This document shows, piece by piece, positions 61,148 through 64,000 of a DNA stretch of 64,000 nt. This stretch comes from Siphonodentalium dalli. Lineage: Eukaryota; Mollusca; Scaphopoda; Gadilida; Siphonodentaliidae. The position numbers and the translations under genes were made by a program. The stretch is taken from positions 109,513,319 through 109,577,318 of the forward strand of contig CP136066.1 in the NCBI GenBank assembly GCA_032622095.1, written 5' to 3'. The first letter of the stretch is position 1. Each line of letters starts with the position of its first letter. The notes beneath the pieces were generated by a model that was not told the origin of the DNA, made no database searches, and worked only from the letters and a program-made list of their open reading frames with translations.

Positions 61148-61460
61148 CTGAAACAATAAGAACACTCATAATTAAGGACTCACATGATGTTTGCATTATC
61201 TTCAGTCGAAAAATGTATCTGCCATCATTCAAATCGGCAAAGAAATTTCATAAATATATCTCACATCTGATTTTGAATTTGCTACATTTTTATGACTTAC
61301 TTTAAATATTTGTTCCACTCAGTTCCACTGTTTAAAAAATATTATTATCCATCCCTTAACTAACACTATTTCTGATTGGGCAAAAGCCGTCACAAGGTAG
61401 TCCGGGAAAAGTCATATTGAACTTCTGAAAGTCATACTGGACTCGAATCGAGTGACAACA

Positions 61461-62700
61461 TGATTATTAATTTTGGAGAAAATTCCCAACGATTACTATT
61501 ACATGTATTTGGCATTGAGAAACACAGTGAAATTGCCATCACTATTATTAATTTAAGCCTAAATCCCCACCCATTAGTATTGTGATTACTTATTAGTATT
61601 AGGCACCTGAGAGTATGTGGTATGATATAGTATATGTAGGGGCCAAACCTTCAGAAGGCTTTTAATACCTGTATGAACATTTATAAGTACCATAATCACA
61701 CACTCGATTCGAGTCCAATATGACTTTTATAAAAGTTATCGGGACTGGGTGACGTCATTTGGATAAATATACAGATGGATGATAAAAATGTCATTATACA
61801 ATGTTGTGTACGGATTGTGTTTTCTTGTACTCATCCGGGTTGTGGTGAAAAGACATATTGGACTCGACGCTATGCATATCATCCAATATGACTTTTCACC
61901 ACAACATGGACTCGTACAAGAAAAACACATACTGTACACAACATTGTATAATAACTTTATAATATATTCATACGGTATGGTCAGGTGCCTAATAATAGTG
62001 ACAGCATGATTATTAATTTTGGAGAAAATTCCCAACGATTACTATTACATGTATTTGGCATTGAGAATCACAGTTAAATTGCCATCACTATTATTAATTT
62101 AAGCCTAAATCCCCACCCATTAGTATTATGATTATGGGGCACCTGAGAGTATGTGGTATGATATAGTATATGTAGGGGCCAAAAGTTATCGGGACTGGGT
62201 GACGTCATTTGGATAAACATACAGATGGATGATAAAAATGTCATTATACAATGTTGTGTACGGATTGTGTTTTCTTGTACTCATCCGGATTGTGGTGAAA
62301 AGACATATTGGACTTGACGCTATGCATATATCCAATATGACTTTTCACCACAACATGGACTCGTACAAGAAAAACACATACTGTACACAACATTGTATAA
62401 TAACGTTATAATATATTCATACGGTATGGTCAGGTGCCTAATAATAGTGACAGCATTATTATTAATTTTGGAGAAAATTCCCCAACGATTACTATACATG
62501 TATTTTGGCATTGAGAAACACAGTGAAATTGCCATCACTATTATTAATTTAAGCCTAAATCCCCACCCATTAGTATTATGATTATGGGGCACCTGAGAGT
62601 ATGTGGTATGATATAGTATATGTAGGGGCCAAACCTTCAGAAGGCTTTTAATACCTGTATGAACATTTATAAGTACCATAATCACACACTTTGCATTCGT
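61461..62700. repeat. Tandem duplication of a MITE-plus-hairpin unit
   Basis: Three copies: 61461-62006, 62007-62455 and a partial 62456-62700, nearly identical. Each has the CTCTCAGGTGCC-type MITE part (TTGGAGAAAATTCCCAACGA, CCACCCATTAGTATT) and, in the first two, a palindrome. Copy 1 contains an extra 84-bp block that is also present in copy 3. Confidence 0.75.
61797..61950. repeat. Palindrome within the duplicated unit
   Basis: ACAATGTTGTGTACGGATTG at the left pairs with the complement at the right; arms of about 65 bp around GACGCTATGCATATC. An identical hairpin is at 62247-62398. It produces the mirror-image open frames on both strands. Confidence 0.78.
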
Positions 62701-64000
62701 CATGAAAGATAGAGCTCTGTTATAGAGATGAGAGTTGAGTGAAAGACTAAATCCAATGGAGAGCTCAGAGTTGGAATATTTTTTAAACAAATAATTTAAC
62801 GTCTACTTAGTGTATACTCAGGTCTGATCTTAAAGAGTTTAAGCCACACATACAATGTACATGTGTATGGTAGAGTTTGAGGTTCTGTATGTTTATATTT
62901 TATATTATACACCACATACATTTATGCCACAGGGGTATGCCACAGGGGCTTGTTGCTAAGAAAACGAGCAAAAAAAATATAAATTATAAAAAAATGAGAA
63001 TTAAAATCAAGCACACTTCAGTTTTATAATATAATGTTTGTTAAAGTGGCGCACTAATTAAACAAAAAAAATTTAAATATTTTTTACTCCAAGATGCAGA
63101 ACATGAGGACTCAAGACCTTTGAACTGGGTCCATGTGGAGTATTTTCGGAACCAAAATAAAAGAAAGGTGCAGAATAAAAGAAGGGGGTAGAAATTATCC
63201 CAAAATAAAATAAGAGTAGGAACGGAATAAAAGTTGGGGTGTTAAATTCTCAAACTTTATTAGGATTTTCAGCAAAAGTCACTGATAAACACATACAGCC
63301 TAGTATTGAAATGATATAATTATGTACACTATTGGATGTGAATCCCTTTCAATATGATGAAAAGGAAGGCTATTGTGTCAATTTTGATAGGAAATTGGCT
63401 CCCAGGAGTCCGGCGAAACTACAAAAATTGCAGAATATTGCTATAATCCTCAAGCAGCGTATTGTAAGAAGTTACATGTAATTGGAGTTCACAAACACAG
63501 AATACATGTATGGTAATCTTAAAACAACTGTGCAGGGAGCTGTTGTTGTGATATGATACTAGTATTACCAAGAACATGTATTTAATTCTTCAGAAGAAAT
63601 TAAGTCCCAATATTTGATTCACAAGAATTAATTAGGCAAATGGTTAGATAATTGTATCATTTTTGTGTTTGTGACTTCCAGAAATTAATAAAAGTAGGGG
63701 GTCCAAATAATCATCATAAAGTCTGTTTATTTTGACAAAAGTTGTACATGTAAACATGGCCGGTGGGACAAATATTTGGATCCCTGGAGAAACATAAAAC
63801 TTCTTAAACAACTATCATCAACAAGTACATGCAATAATAGATTGACTTTGTTCCTATTTTCATAATTAATAACTCTCATATAATGAGATATTGCATGTCA
63901 AAACCACTGTTATGTAAACATATTACTGTTACAGTGGAATTACTAATAAGTCCAACAAGTCCAATTAGTCCAACAAGATACCAAAGCTTAATACAAACTT

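Larger units (their letters stand above)
61148..64000. other. SQOR 5' intron or upstream DNA
   Basis: Both strands were searched for the SQOR leader/FAD glycine loop exon (V.V.GGG.GG); none was found. Contains the tandem inverted-repeat block 61461-62700. 62700-64000 shows only AT-rich sequence with AATAAAAG(T/A)AGGGG motifs at 63160-63240 and 63685. Confidence 0.6.

Noticed and set aside
62320..62790. 156-codon minus-strand frame, with mirror frames at 61736-62411
   Set aside because: Generated by the duplicated palindrome and MITE; both strands are open, as expected for a palindrome, and no domain is recognisable.

Overview
The window is eukaryotic nuclear DNA from an invertebrate animal, most likely a lophotrochozoan and probably a bivalve mollusc. 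It is AT-rich. It has small phase-consistent exons with GT/AG junctions, multi-kilobase introns, and a very dense load of short non-autonomous DNA transposons. It also has long tandem repeats and dispersed repeat styles familiar from bivalve genomes (CCGTCCGTC-rich blocks, CAGA-tailed core-repeat elements). No complete intron-less gene, tRNA, rRNA or CRISPR array was seen. Almost all open frames of 60-130 codons lie in repeats and are not genes.

Two genes are supported, arranged tail to tail. Gene 1 (+ strand, 9804-37313) has six coding exons. Spliced by eye they give one continuous 501-residue frame with compatible phases at all five junctions. The protein has an N-terminal charged coiled coil, a clear CARD domain, a helical linker, a TRADD-N-like domain and a Ser/Thr/basic tail. 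This suggests a cell-death or innate-immune adaptor. Gene 2 (- strand, 61147 down to 44207) has nine visible coding exons giving the C-terminal 383 residues of mitochondrial sulfide:quinone oxidoreductase (SQOR). Both redox cysteines, the FAD-contacting GDC motif and the C-terminal membrane-anchoring segment are present. The exon(s) with the mitochondrial leader and first FAD-binding glycine loop were not found before the window ends at 64000.

Layout: 1-9.8 kb is repeat-filled upstream DNA with a 20-bp minisatellite, two hAT-like elements and a TTAA element. 9.8-37.3 kb is gene 1, whose introns hold a Mutator-like element, a pogo/mariner-like element, a 4.4-kb hAT with another element nested inside, a second hAT with a perfect 8-bp duplication, and two large tandem arrays. 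37.3-44.2 kb is intergenic with foldback MITEs. 44.2-61.1 kb is the SQOR gene, whose introns carry piggyBac-like (TTAA) and mariner-like (TA) palindromic MITEs, one 0.5-kb foldback and a decayed GIY-YIG (Penelope-type) fragment. 61.1-64 kb is the SQOR 5' intron or upstream DNA with a tandemly duplicated inverted-repeat unit.

Several insertions can be dated relative to each other because an unoccupied paralogous target site is present in the same window (6930-8253 versus 36286; 6304-6589 versus 35934; 4184-5110 versus 5267; 21191-24128 versus 7532; 52975-53335 versus 43331). These empty sites give exact element boundaries and target-site duplications. Gene models were assembled by reading splice sites by eye; no database search, RNA evidence or computation was available.
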